Positions 11,101 to 17,314 of a DNA stretch of 64,000 bases are shown here, piece after piece (the first letter of the stretch is position 1; each line of letters begins with the position of its first letter). Under the pieces are notes generated by a model. It did no database searches. It worked only from the letters and a program-made list of their open reading frames with translations, and was not told where the DNA came from. Origin of the DNA: Deinococcus sp. HSC-46F16 (GTDB lineage Bacteria > Deinococcota > Deinococci > Deinococcales > Deinococcaceae); the NCBI RefSeq assembly GCF_024171495.1, contig NZ_JALJZW010000007.1, positions 76,107 to 140,106 on the forward strand. Direction: 5' to 3'. The translations under genes were made by a program, and so were the position numbers.

Positions 11101-12745
11101 CGATGCCCAGGATGCGCTTGGCCCAGTCGGGCAGGTTGCGGGTGGCGTTCTCGACCGCCTCGCTGATGGTGGTCGCCAGCCGCACCGACAGGTTGGCGAG
11201 GCCCGAGATCATGCCGTCGCGCAGGCCCTCGCCCATCGTCTTCGCCTTATCTGCGAGGCTGCGGGCGGCCCGGTCAATCACGCTGTTGAGGTTGGTCAGC
11301 ACGCCCGACAGCAGCGTCTCCAGCCCCAGCAGAGCCGTTCCAACCGCGTCTTTGGCTGCCTCCCACGCGCCCTTCCAGTCCCCTGCGATCAGGGCACGGA
11401 TGGCCGAGAAGATTCCGGTGACGAACTTCAGCGCCCCGTCCAGGGCAGCCGCCACGCCTGCGAACGCGGCAGACACGACGGGAGCGATAGCGTCCCAGAC
11501 GGGGTGCAGGACGTTTTCCCAGAGGTCGGAGATCAGCTGGAACGTCTCGCCGATCAGCTTGCCCGCGCTCTCGACGATGCCCGGCACGTAAGTAAAAGCC
11601 TGCTCAGCCAGGGGGCGGATTCGCTCGAAGATGGGCACCAGCACGCGCTGATAGGCGCCCTGAATCCCCTCCCAGGCGCTCAGCAGCCCCGCCCGCATCT
11701 GGTCGGCAGCGGGCTTGAGGCGTTCCAGCGCAGCGGTGAGGGCCGGGTTCTTGCGAGCCAGCTCGTCGGTGGCCGCGCCGCCCTGCTGGTAAGCGCGGGT
11801 CAGTTCGGTGACTGTGCGGTACAGGTCGGTCCCGCCACGCACCATCTGCGTGTAGGCAGGCAGCACGACCGCGCCGATGGTGCGGCCCATCTCCTCGCGG
11901 GCGCGGGTGTTCTCGGTGGTCGCACGGGTCAGATCGGTTTGCTTGTCGGCCAGGGTTTCGATGCCGATCTGCTCTTCCTTGTAGACGGCCAGCGCGTAGG
12001 CGTGGGCCTTTTCCGCGTCCGAGAGGTCGTCCACGCTCTTGCCCACCGAGTCGGCGTACTTCTCCCAGGCCTGGGAGGCGTTCACGACGATGCCGCTGGA
12101 CTCCATCATTTCCGAGCGGCCCATCGCCAGCCCCAGGGTGACGTTGCTGATGGACTCGTCGAGGGTGATGCTCTTGACGGTGAGGTCGCTCCAACTGGAG
12201 GCCGCCGCCAGCGCCCCCTTCTGGAAATCCTCCAGCGTGCCGCCCATCTTGATGTACTGGGCCGCCGCGCCCTTCAGCGCCATCTCGCTGGCCCCGGTGC
12301 GGTCCACGAGGTCGTCAATCACGCCCTGCGCCTCGCCCGCGTCCACGTTGAACCGCTCCAGGACCGTGTCCCACGACCGCTGGGAGACCGTCACCGCGTC
12401 GGCTTGCCGGGCGTATTCGCCCATCTGGTTCACGAGGCCCTGCACCGCCCCCGCGACCTGTTGCACGATCTGAATTCCGGCGTTGAGGTTGAGCAGGCCG
12501 AGGTTCAGCCGCCCAGCACCAGCGGCGGCAGCTCCGAACCCTCCGGCCATGCCGCCCGCCGCGCCGCCTGCGGCAACAAACTGGCCCTGCGCGTTGCGGA
12601 GCCGCCCGTTCACGTCCCGGTAGACCCCGTCCAGCCGCTCGGTGCTCTGGGTAAGACGGTCCACCTGCGCGGTGAGGGCGGTGACCTGCTGCTGGCCGGA
12701 GACGACGCTGACGATTTGGAGCTTGATCTGTTCGGCCAGCGACAT
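5150..12745 (-). CDS. Tape measure protein with embedded CHAP/NlpC-like peptidase domain
   Basis: 2,531 residues from the ATG at 12745. This start is chosen because the reading frame further upstream has no phage-like composition and the late-promoter element ends exactly 22 bases before it. Long Ala/Glu/Gln/Arg helical segments, hydrophobic Gly/Ala-rich stretches near residues 120-150 and 1,950-2,050, and its length are typical of tape measure proteins, which set tail length (at ~0.15 nm per residue, roughly 380 nm). Around residues 595-740 lies a peptidase-like domain with Cys in NYCAQW (near 617) and His in NHVGVYVGDG (near 687), as in CHAP or NlpC/P60 hydrolases used to open peptidoglycan at injection. 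Two internal repeat pairs occur (near 1,670/1,743 and 2,215/2,300). Confidence 0.93.
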   Translation of the reverse strand: MSLAEQIKLQIVSVVSGQQQVTALTAQVDRLTQSTERLDGVYRDVNGRLRNAQGQFVAAGGAAGGMAGGFGAAAAGAGRLNLGLLNLNAGIQIVQQVAGAVQGLVNQMGEYARQADAVTVSQRSWDTVLERFNVDAGEAQGVIDDLVDRTGASEMALKGAAAQYIKMGGTLEDFQKGALAAASSWSDLTVKSITLDESISNVTLGLAMGRSEMMESSGIVVNASQAWEKYADSVGKSVDDLSDAEKAHAYALAVYKEEQIGIETLADKQTDLTRATTENTRAREEMGRTIGAVVLPAYTQMVRGGTDLYRTVTELTRAYQQGGAATDELARKNPALTAALERLKPAADQMRAGLLSAWEGIQGAYQRVLVPIFERIRPLAEQAFTYVPGIVESAGKLIGETFQLISDLWENVLHPVWDAIAPVVSAAFAGVAAALDGALKFVTGIFSAIRALIAGDWKGAWEAAKDAVGTALLGLETLLSGVLTNLNSVIDRAARSLADKAKTMGEGLRDGMISGLANLSVRLATTISEAVENATRNLPDWAKRILGIGNLQGYLEGVIEAAGGAGEDASDRTDARTQADVANNGRDLPPNSFAASVFREALEQRGLRTADEIVNYCAQWVRDTLGDAAPGMRSQIDKLFQSNPGKNGPNAVSAYQNFRAAGLTRQYTSLADLKPGDTVFYADGGQNHVGVYVGDGLVRGNNRVTFQQNGGKLDAKGNPVPGSTANPVGNVGINQLGHVTAIVRADDLVAYITGRAPVTDTPKAGTPTNTRPTGGTTPPPAETPSAADIAKAQAAKIDDTLARVRLEVVSKSAGISLLARIRDEAQAVARKQGTGWQEYAKTAERAQQAIDGLKKGNPALKEAKDLLSALSTQYEYAGKSGLPAYINGLRAFIREQEKVVASSKKDSKEQLDAMANVSRARQMLEDATKPKGKETVTVSQADMDLYRKQAEQVVLWQRELDKTPNSDRARVLQNQIAAYNAQGEAARNVLAIVSGAAQRREQLENEAEDRAKRGAEGRAAAEKALAEKRWELARDTAQGVIDGYQDELDAAGDNAEARLEVELRLGKDVLAARNTQATANAELEKQRLREERNRLMNAEGVTKEQRVKLWQEYGKLIAAEDTKLQATLGRNAAASTRAEEEARTAATEAKEEEARKDRARQQATYRVRQAIRQQNISLAEGELEKLRDLRQSELDAIDRSNRSAVEKARARLEVERRYATDERQLMTDLAALRKKDADARANSGPKQEQAGALRLSQQRYDADMRAVEGLDRVAQAEAKVTEEQSRQTQTLDGLVEKYRDLGAALQKKAEAGTLTDEDYTDYLEELGDLWTAAGQAGLKANPQLVAAHQAAKTLGQTARTTSEAVASLNLELEMQEESAQGVVKMAQDLMAAGRPVEAMQLLNGALDDLREQAAQGLPISIKAVGMLTDTMGKFNSELEEFDPQAFREWQETLASFGAVDRQQAAIDAEGVAASLQQGQTAQISTLFKGGPAEVARFLLGTDGQGFAETFWFDFTEASQQDFRQRLAGLDTEQLASLGTDMLQRLLDGMGDDEAWDELRGRVQAGMGRALEINTTGSIWTEVGQIAEQVEALDRTSATFADTLDNVVIPRLEALLALTSDPEQRAGIQATIEGLRQEGAEARTLAGELAAARAEAQQIENMDAGLAPLAQGLQTVLDGLDAGTLSSGAAREALAGLREQAQELGGEIAGNLIAVIDGLADRLDRLGDTEAGEAFDKLLGAAAGNFQSVLDRIENGSLSGDAARDALAALREELEALGGPEAARMVTAIDVITGRLDTLGEASRELAEAMGEQERPFAGTLKRLEKLRGEVGVDQVALEALIKSFGRLQEAAEKGQKLDFQIAQARRQIEQSGGLRGQGALRDALTQKLELARQKLAQITTREGPAYAAALGEVQAAEDALTEAKVAQINVFGDYAQRLIPGLVAAMQVLAGVGEEVAQGWGESLGSMVSDLVGFASALARGDYIGAAIQAFTSIFTGFARQAAEVRAEVKRTQEYANQFRFSDSGYGTRQVTHTQTGFLWWKKNVYKEEIDELGKQLALSFEGAVVGGVQGGLAEAVEKGDSSILEKAITTKLKDAALSGLTEAFLNSAGVAALMGPLVQGLIAAFKSGNRDLIQSALAEFKTGLAGLKPELDALVEAGQAVSEVLSTPTGGAGPSPEVLRDLAQRRLNTEETLLKLLQTQRLISTEEYERRKLDLALNRIRAQMKAELDAAGLTEEQIAAIQAEYEAQLALTQAEYDAQVRERALARERDVASRRLNNAELALRLEEQVALAGVQSDEERFRIQEAFERRRLELTLRRLEAEHAAALAAEGLTQDQIDVLTEEHALKRQEAQQALDLMVAEHQRQLAERAAEEQRRLAEQQEQTRQSWRQSLMGGVDALLRGDSPLEALYSGIRDRIAQAIKDGAAVKGLLARLDPFFDQLGDAITRGLDPTSIIEQIGRMVPGLAVEMQTTLGPLLAALNRAIPDLTGAVRDNTRAVKGIQYTQTTVVQAAPTLRLDDPLRAAFVRFGG

Positions 12746-12778
12746 GGGGACAGGCTCGCGGAGTGGGTGACACCCGGC
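12746..12778 (-). promoter_or_regulatory. Phage late promoter-like element, copy 1 (tape measure)
   Basis: On the minus strand GCCGGGTGTCA (12778-12768) is followed by exactly 22 bases and then the tape measure ATG. The -12 to -6 bases read GAGCCTG: A at -11 and T at -7, the two key positions of a sigma-70 -10 box, are kept. There is no Shine-Dalgarno sequence, so the mRNA would be leaderless. It lies directly behind an intrinsic terminator. The promoter role is inferred from recurrence and geometry. Confidence 0.6.
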
Positions 12779-12780
12779 AG

Positions 12781-12806
12781 AAGAAGGCCGCCCCGGTGGG
12801 GGCGGC
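12781..12806 (-). terminator. Intrinsic terminator after the lipoprotein gene
   Basis: On the minus strand GCCGCCCC and GGGGCGGC form a perfect stem with a short loop, followed by CTTCTTCT. It lies 18 bases after the stop of the lipoprotein gene and only a few bases before the late promoter-like element. Confidence 0.75.
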
Positions 12807-12824
12807 GCGGCAAGCAGGGGCGGG

Positions 12825-13220
12825 TTAGGGGACCATCGTGAAGCGCTTGCCCAGTTCCGCGTAGATGTTGGCGATGGGTGGACTGTACAGGTTGGGCTGC
12901 ACTTCCGTCCGGACGGCATGCGTCACGACCGTGGTGGTGCCGCTTTCCAGGGCGGTGAAGGTCACGCGGATGGGCACATTCGCGCCGAGGGCAACGAAGC
13001 CGGGCCGCGCATCAGCCTGTAGGGTCACCTGCGTTGGGGTCGCCTCGATCACGCTGTAGAAGTTGTGGTTGCGCGAGGCCTGAACGGTCGGGGCGATCTG
13101 GGTGATGGCCGCCAACACGTCACTCGCCTTCCCCTGGTAGATCATCGGTTTCTGGCCTTGAAGCGGGGCGCAAGAAGCGAGGCCGAGGGCCAGAACAGGC
13201 AAAATCAGAAGTTTTTTCAT
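12825..13220 (-). CDS. Small lipoprotein (probable moron)
   Basis: 131 residues from the ATG at 13220, which begins a lipoprotein signal: MKK, a hydrophobic run, then lipobox LASC at about residues 13-16. The remainder is a compact globular domain of unknown family. It sits between the tail-chaperone pair and the tape measure gene, where tail operons normally have nothing, and is closed by its own terminator. That suggests a moron expressed from the prophage, perhaps for surface exclusion or host-envelope modification. Upstream, TACGCG and AGGGGG lie just before the ATG. Confidence 0.75.
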   Translation of the reverse strand: MKKLLILPVLALGLASCAPLQGQKPMIYQGKASDVLAAITQIAPTVQASRNHNFYSVIEATPTQVTLQADARPGFVALGANVPIRVTFTALESGTTTVVTHAVRTEVQPNLYSPPIANIYAELGKRFTMVP

Positions 13221-13290
13221 ACCCCCTACGCGTACCACTCGCCCACTCTCATGTCGCGCAGGTCTGCCCGCCCAGCCCGAAGTGTGAAGA

Positions 13291-13506
13291 TTAGCTTCGC
13301 TGCTGCTGGGCGTGCCAGTGGTCCATCGCCGCTTCCGCCTGTGCCCACAGGTAGACCGCCTGATCGAGGGTGGTCCGGTCCTCTGGCATGGCCCGGCGCA
13401 GGGTCAGGAAGTCGCTGGGGCGGCCCTTATACGCCGTCGCCAGACTGTGCAGCGTCACCGCGTTCAGGTGCAGCCACACTTTTGGCCTGGTCCCGCTGGG
13501 CATCAC
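13291..13506 (-). CDS. Tail assembly chaperone, T region (frameshift extension)
   Basis: This frame is open from just after a TGA near 13517 to the stop at 13291 and overlaps the end of the upstream chaperone gene by about 80 bases in the +1 frame. Its product ends in a charged helical segment with W residues (VYLWAQAEAAMDHW). In siphoviruses the second of two overlapping ORFs before the tape measure gene is made as a G-T fusion by programmed frameshifting. A GTG at 13506 could allow separate initiation, but no good ribosome-binding site precedes it. The likely slip site is GCC AAA AGT at 13486-13478. Confidence 0.65.
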   Translation of the reverse strand: MMPSGTRPKVWLHLNAVTLHSLATAYKGRPSDFLTLRRAMPEDRTTLDQAVYLWAQAEAAMDHWHAQQQRS

Positions 13507-13963
13507 CTGCCTGGGTCAGGTTGCCCTTCTCGTCGCGGGTGGTCGGGTTCAGCTCGTTCACGGCATCCATCAGCGGCTGATAGTCCGGGCCGAATCCCAG
13601 ATCCGCGAACTGCTCTCCACCGCCGTACAGCTCCATCAGCTCGTCAAGCGTCGGCAGGATGACTGTGTTGCGCAGCACGGCGCGGGTGGCCTCCGCCTGA
13701 ATCACCAGCAGTTGATCGGGGGACAGTTGCGGCTGGGGGCGGGGCTGGCTGCCCTCGGGGCGGGTCTCCTCGGCGGCTTCCTTCGCCCACTCGGCCGCGA
13801 CCTCGCGCAGCACCCCCGTCTGGAACGTGGTCTTCATCGCGTCGTTGGTGATGGCGTCCACGTCGGCCCGGCGCACGACGACCTCGATGCCCGACATGGG
13901 GAGGGTGATGCGTTTCGTGGCGCCCGCGAACTTTTCCAAGGGGTGCGTCTTCTTTTCCGTCAT
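13427..13963 (-). CDS. Tail assembly chaperone, G protein
   Basis: 178 residues from the ATG at 13963, placed exactly 22 bases after late-promoter element copy 2. Early residues MTEKKTHPLEKFAGATKR are followed by a mainly helical domain; the last ~15 residues are low-complexity Ala/Gly/Asp, as expected for a frame read only without frameshifting. The position between the major tail protein and tape measure genes, plus the overlapping +1 frame, fits the lambda G / GT chaperones that coat the tape measure protein during tail assembly. No sequence motif is diagnostic by itself. Confidence 0.75.
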   Translation of the reverse strand: MTEKKTHPLEKFAGATKRITLPMSGIEVVVRRADVDAITNDAMKTTFQTGVLREVAAEWAKEAAEETRPEGSQPRPQPQLSPDQLLVIQAEATRAVLRNTVILPTLDELMELYGGGEQFADLGFGPDYQPLMDAVNELNPTTRDEKGNLTQAGDAQRDQAKSVAAPERGDAAQSGDGV

Positions 13964-13996
13964 GCCCGCAGTCTCTGGGGAGTGGTGACACCCGGC
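13964..13996 (-). promoter_or_regulatory. Phage late promoter-like element, copy 2 (chaperones)
   Basis: GCCGGGTGTCA at 13996-13986 (minus strand), then 22 bases, then the ATG at 13963. The -12 to -6 bases read GAGACTG. No Shine-Dalgarno sequence is present. It is preceded by an intrinsic terminator. Confidence 0.6.
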
Positions 13997-14000
13997 GGCG

Positions 14001-14023
14001 AAAACCCCCGCGCGAGGCGGGGG
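14001..14023 (-). terminator. Intrinsic terminator after the major tail protein gene
   Basis: Minus-strand CCCCCGC/GCGGGGG stem with a five-base loop and a following TTTT. It lies about 20 bases after the major tail protein stop and immediately before late promoter copy 2. Confidence 0.8.
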
Positions 14024-14043
14024 CCGTGTCTGAATCAGACAGG

Positions 14044-15009
14044 TCAGGCGGCGGGCACGGGCACGTTCACCAGCACTGGGGGAACGCCCAGGCCCACGCC
14101 CTCCGCCTGCATCCCCACGACCAAGCGGCCCAGGCCGTTGGGGATGTTGTTGGCGATGAGCTGCGCCGTCGGGAAGGTGAACTTCACGTCCTTGTCGCCG
14201 ATCTTGAAGCCCGTCTCGACTTCCTTCTGCACGCGCTCGCCGGTCGCCGCGTTGGGCCGCGCCGCCGCGAGCAGCGCCCGCAGTGCCGCCGCGCTGCCCG
14301 CCCCCGCCTCGCTGAGTTGGAACTCGACCCGCGCCGTGAGGGGGCCGTTGGCGCTCCATCCCAGCACGTACATCTTGCCCGCGTCGTCGAGCCCCTGCGC
14401 CCCGTCCTCGGCTTCCATGCCCTGCTCGATGACGATGCTGCCCGACTCGGGCTTGTACACCACGTCGTCGATCTTCAGGTACCAGTGCAGCATCTGCATG
14501 ACGCCCGTGCTGACCAGGGGCGGGAAGGCGGGGAGCGGCGGGGTCAGCTCGTTCACCCGCGCCGTGTTCAGGGTGACGCTCACCTCGGCGTTGTTGCGGT
14601 TCGGGATGTTGATGGTCAGCCCGCCGATCTGTGCGGCCGGGAAGAGGCTGTCCATCAGCGGGTGCGCTTGCCACACCGCGACCGGCTGACCGGGCATCAG
14701 GGCGCCGTAATCGGTGGGGCGGGGGGTGATGAGCCCCGTGCCGTCCGGCGCCCCCAGCAGCGCCTGAAGCAGCAGCGGGAGGTCGCGCAGCGTGGCTGCC
14801 GCGACGATGGTCTTGTTCCCCGCCTGCACGCCCTGAATGAACTTCTGCCGCCCGAAGCGCGTGCCGGTCGCCACATCCTCCTCAGTCTCGGTGTACTGGG
14901 GCATCGGGTCGGCGTACTGCTTGGCGCGCAGGGTGATGGCGGGCGCGGCGGGGAGGGTAGTGGTGTCGTTCATCAGCGCGAGGCCGATCTTGCCGGTGTT
15001 TCCCTGCAT
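14044..15009 (-). CDS. Major tail tube protein
   Basis: 321 residues, ATG at 15009 with AAGGAG seven bases upstream. The single-domain beta-rich pattern, the size and the position (after tail completion proteins, before the chaperone pair) match siphovirus major tail proteins that polymerise into the tail tube. It is followed at once by a strong terminator, consistent with high expression. A degenerate copy of the late promoter motif lies in the preceding gene, about 40 bases ahead of the start. Confidence 0.85.
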   Translation of the reverse strand: MQGNTGKIGLALMNDTTTLPAAPAITLRAKQYADPMPQYTETEEDVATGTRFGRQKFIQGVQAGNKTIVAAATLRDLPLLLQALLGAPDGTGLITPRPTDYGALMPGQPVAVWQAHPLMDSLFPAAQIGGLTINIPNRNNAEVSVTLNTARVNELTPPLPAFPPLVSTGVMQMLHWYLKIDDVVYKPESGSIVIEQGMEAEDGAQGLDDAGKMYVLGWSANGPLTARVEFQLSEAGAGSAAALRALLAAARPNAATGERVQKEVETGFKIGDKDVKFTFPTAQLIANNIPNGLGRLVVGMQAEGVGLGVPPVLVNVPVPAA

Positions 15010-15012
15010 GGC

Positions 15013-15243
15013 TTACTCCTTGCCGCCGTTGCCAGCCTTGGCGGTCCTGCCCTTCACGGTGCCCTCGTCGGTGACACCCTCCGCCGGGGCGGTGTACTGC
15101 TTGAAGCGCTTGTCTTCCTTGACCAGCCGCTCCTGTTCCTCGCTGTAGACGCGGAAGGGCACACCGACCCGCACGTCCCCGATGCCCTGGTAGATGCCCG
15201 GCTCCTCGCCGTCGCGCAGGATGTACTTCTTCTCTCCCGTCAT
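15013..15243 (-). CDS. Small phage protein of unknown function
   Basis: 76 residues, charged, with no signal peptide or membrane segment. ATG at 15243 overlaps the stop of the tail-terminator gene (ATGA). It lies between tail completion and major tail genes, a slot that often holds a small structural or assembly protein. The family is not recognised. Confidence 0.65.
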   Translation of the reverse strand: MTGEKKYILRDGEEPGIYQGIGDVRVGVPFRVYSEEQERLVKEDKRFKQYTAPAEGVTDEGTVKGRTAKAGNGGKE

Positions 15244-15680
15244 AACTCCTCCTCGGCGAGCAGGTCGTAATGGACCTCCACGCCCGTGATACTCACGAGG
15301 TAGCCCTCGATGAGCTGGGGCTGTTCTTGAATGAAGCGGAGAAGCGTCGGCTCCCCCGTCTCGGCAAAGTCGCGCATGGTGCGCTGGACGGCCTGCACCA
15401 TCGCCTGACGGCGGCGCAGGACCGCAGCGGCCAGGGGCACCGTGCCCGGGCGCTGCATGACGCAGGCCACCATCACGGGGACCATCACCTGCGTACTCGC
15501 GCCAAAATCCGCAACCTCCTCCCCCGGTTCAATGCCCTCGGTGGTGATGAAGACCTGTTTCACGGTGGAACTGGCCCGCAGCTCGCCCTCCACCGGCTCC
15601 CGCGCCTCGACCGTGTAGCCCGGCATGGAGCGCTGAAGCTCAGCGGTGAGCAGGTCGATAAACCGCTGCACCGTGCTCAT
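15240..15680 (-). CDS. Tail terminator / tail completion protein
   Basis: 146 residues with an N-terminal helix (STVQRFIDLLTAEL) followed by alternating beta strands. Length and position, directly before the major tail protein gene and after the gp10-like neck protein, fit the tail terminator (lambda gpU / HK97 gp10-neighbour type) that caps the tail tube. Overlaps both neighbours by four bases. Assignment is by order and size. Confidence 0.6.
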   Translation of the reverse strand: MSTVQRFIDLLTAELQRSMPGYTVEAREPVEGELRASSTVKQVFITTEGIEPGEEVADFGASTQVMVPVMVACVMQRPGTVPLAAAVLRRRQAMVQAVQRTMRDFAETGEPTLLRFIQEQPQLIEGYLVSITGVEVHYDLLAEEEL

Positions 15681-16129
15681 CCCGGCCTCGTGGCGCGTTC
15701 CAGCGCCCGATAGAGGTAGCGGGGGAACTGCTTACGGGTCTCGTCGAGCGCGTCCCGTGCCCAGCGCCGCTCGGGCAGGACGACCTGGCGGACCTTCGCC
15801 CAGCTTCCCGACGGGGTGCGGAAGTGCAGGTAGCCGCCCCCCTTCGCCCGGATGGTCATGCCGGTGTCGTGGACCCAGCCGTAGAACACCATGCCCAGGC
15901 TCAGCTCTCCCCCATTCGGCTTGGCCTTCAGGTAGGTGCGGATGGACCGCAGCAGCCGCCCGGAGCGGACGCGCAGGCCCCGCGCCCCGCCCTTGCTGGC
16001 GTTCTCGCGGGCCTTGTCGCGCAGGAAATCGCGCGACTCGGCCAGGGCCTCCTGAGTGACCTGCTCGGGCAGGCTGCCCAGGCGCTTGACCCAGGCCGGG
16101 ATGCGGAGGGTGGCACCGGGGCGGGTCAT
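15677..16129 (-). CDS. HK97-gp10-like neck protein
   Basis: 150 residues. An N-terminal basic helical region with RVRSGRLLRSI near residues 52-62, then a beta segment with FYGWVHDTG, is the pattern of HK97 gp10-type tail completion proteins that help join head and tail. It is coupled to the genes before and after by ATGA overlaps. Confidence 0.7.
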   Translation of the reverse strand: MTRPGATLRIPAWVKRLGSLPEQVTQEALAESRDFLRDKARENASKGGARGLRVRSGRLLRSIRTYLKAKPNGGELSLGMVFYGWVHDTGMTIRAKGGGYLHFRTPSGSWAKVRQVVLPERRWARDALDETRKQFPRYLYRALERATRPG

Positions 16130-16488
16130 GGCTCGTACCCCTCATCAGAGACAGGTGCGCCCGGCTGCACGGGCGGCGTGTATCCGTCCTCCGTCCGCAC
16201 GTACAGCTTCCAGACTCCCGCGCCCTTGTCGATGCCGTTGCGCAGCACCCGGAAGGCCGTGAGCTTGCCCGGCTCCACATCTACCGTGACCACCACGTTG
16301 TCCGCAAGGTCAGCGGGCGGGGTGGTCATCGCCACCGGCACCGGGATGGTGTGCGTCGGCTGGTCCTGCGCCACGGCGCCCGCCTGCCCGGTGATGCCTA
16401 GGGCGAGCGGCCGGACCTTGGGGCGCTGGCAGCGGCACGACCCTCCCGGCGTGCGGAGGGTGAGGAAGGGACGGGTGTCGGCGGGCAC
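16126..16488 (-). CDS. Putative head-tail joining protein
   Basis: 120 residues if translation starts at GTG 16488. A TTG at 16503 would add five residues, but GTG 16488 lies exactly 22 bases after late promoter copy 3, as in the sister genes. The middle is beta-rich (VVVTVDVEPGKLTAF). The slot between head morphogenesis and gp10-like genes usually encodes a head completion or stopper protein. No family motif is recognised. Confidence 0.55.
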   Translation of the reverse strand: MPADTRPFLTLRTPGGSCRCQRPKVRPLALGITGQAGAVAQDQPTHTIPVPVAMTTPPADLADNVVVTVDVEPGKLTAFRVLRNGIDKGAGVWKLYVRTEDGYTPPVQPGAPVSDEGYEP

Positions 16489-16521
16489 AGGGTCAGTGTG
16501 CAAAGAGGGCTGACACCCGGC
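16489..16521 (-). promoter_or_regulatory. Phage late promoter-like element, copy 3
   Basis: GCCGGGTGTCA at 16521-16511 (minus strand), 22 bases, then GTG 16488. The -12 to -6 bases read CACACTG. This copy starts right after the stop of the head morphogenesis gene with no terminator between. It also decides the choice of start codon for the next gene. Confidence 0.55.
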
Positions 16522-17313
16522 TCAGGCTGCCCGGTCAACCTCGGGTGGGGCGGGCAGTCGGACAATGATCGGCAGCGCCCGGCATCGGCAGCGGATGGCC
16601 CGCCCTGGATACTCGCCCCCGGTGGCCCAGGCGTAGCGCCGCCCGTTCCGGAGTTGGTGCTCCCGCCGGACCTTCTTGTCCCCCACCGTGCGCCACACGT
16701 ACTCCTTCACGCCCATGTCGCGCTGCCGCTGCCGGTCCGCGTTGGCCGCTGCGGTGAGCATCTGGTCGGTGGCGATCAGGACCGCCCGCGAGCGCGAGAC
16801 GCCTAACCGTTTCTCCAGCAGGGTGGCCGCCTTGTCCGGGTCCAGCCCCTTACGGATGGCCTCGCGGATGGTGCGGGCCACGTCGTTGCGGAAGCGGCGC
16901 TGTTCCTTCTCCCAGTAGCGGTTCATGTCTCGCCGGGCCGTCCCCACCGCGCGGGCCTGCACCTCGGCGGGGTCATTGAAGCTCAGCGCCGGGTTCTGGA
17001 GGCGCAGCAGCTCGTCGTGCGTCTGCACCCGGTCGCGCACCGCCCTGCGCACGATCTGCTCGGCCCGCTCCGGGGGCAGGCCCAGTTCCCGCACCGCGAT
17101 GTCCAGCGCCTTGAGGGTCAGCTCCGTGCGGGCGCGGGCGCTGGCCGGGTTGGGGGCATCCAGGGCCGCGCGAAGCTGCCCAGCCGCTTCCTCCAAGGAG
17201 ATGCCACGGTATTGGCGCACCACCGCCCTGCGCATGTCGTCGAGGCGACGACGCTCGCGCAGGGCGGCCAGGTCCAGCACCCGCAGCAGTTCAGTCAGCC
17301 GCAGGTCGCTCAC
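16522..17313 (-). CDS. Phage head morphogenesis protein (SPP1 gp7 / Mu gpF family)
   Basis: 263 residues from a GTG at 17313. Arg-rich helices fill the N-terminal two thirds. The C-terminal segment has the family pattern: KVRREHQLRNGRRYAW followed about 15 residues later by PGRAIRCRCRALP, the conserved His-Arg and Cys-Arg-Cys region. Such minor capsid proteins associate with the portal and enter the capsid. It directly follows the portal gene with one base between. Confidence 0.85.
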   Translation of the reverse strand: MSDLRLTELLRVLDLAALRERRRLDDMRRAVVRQYRGISLEEAAGQLRAALDAPNPASARARTELTLKALDIAVRELGLPPERAEQIVRRAVRDRVQTHDELLRLQNPALSFNDPAEVQARAVGTARRDMNRYWEKEQRRFRNDVARTIREAIRKGLDPDKAATLLEKRLGVSRSRAVLIATDQMLTAAANADRQRQRDMGVKEYVWRTVGDKKVRREHQLRNGRRYAWATGGEYPGRAIRCRCRALPIIVRLPAPPEVDRAA

Positions 17314-17314
17314 G

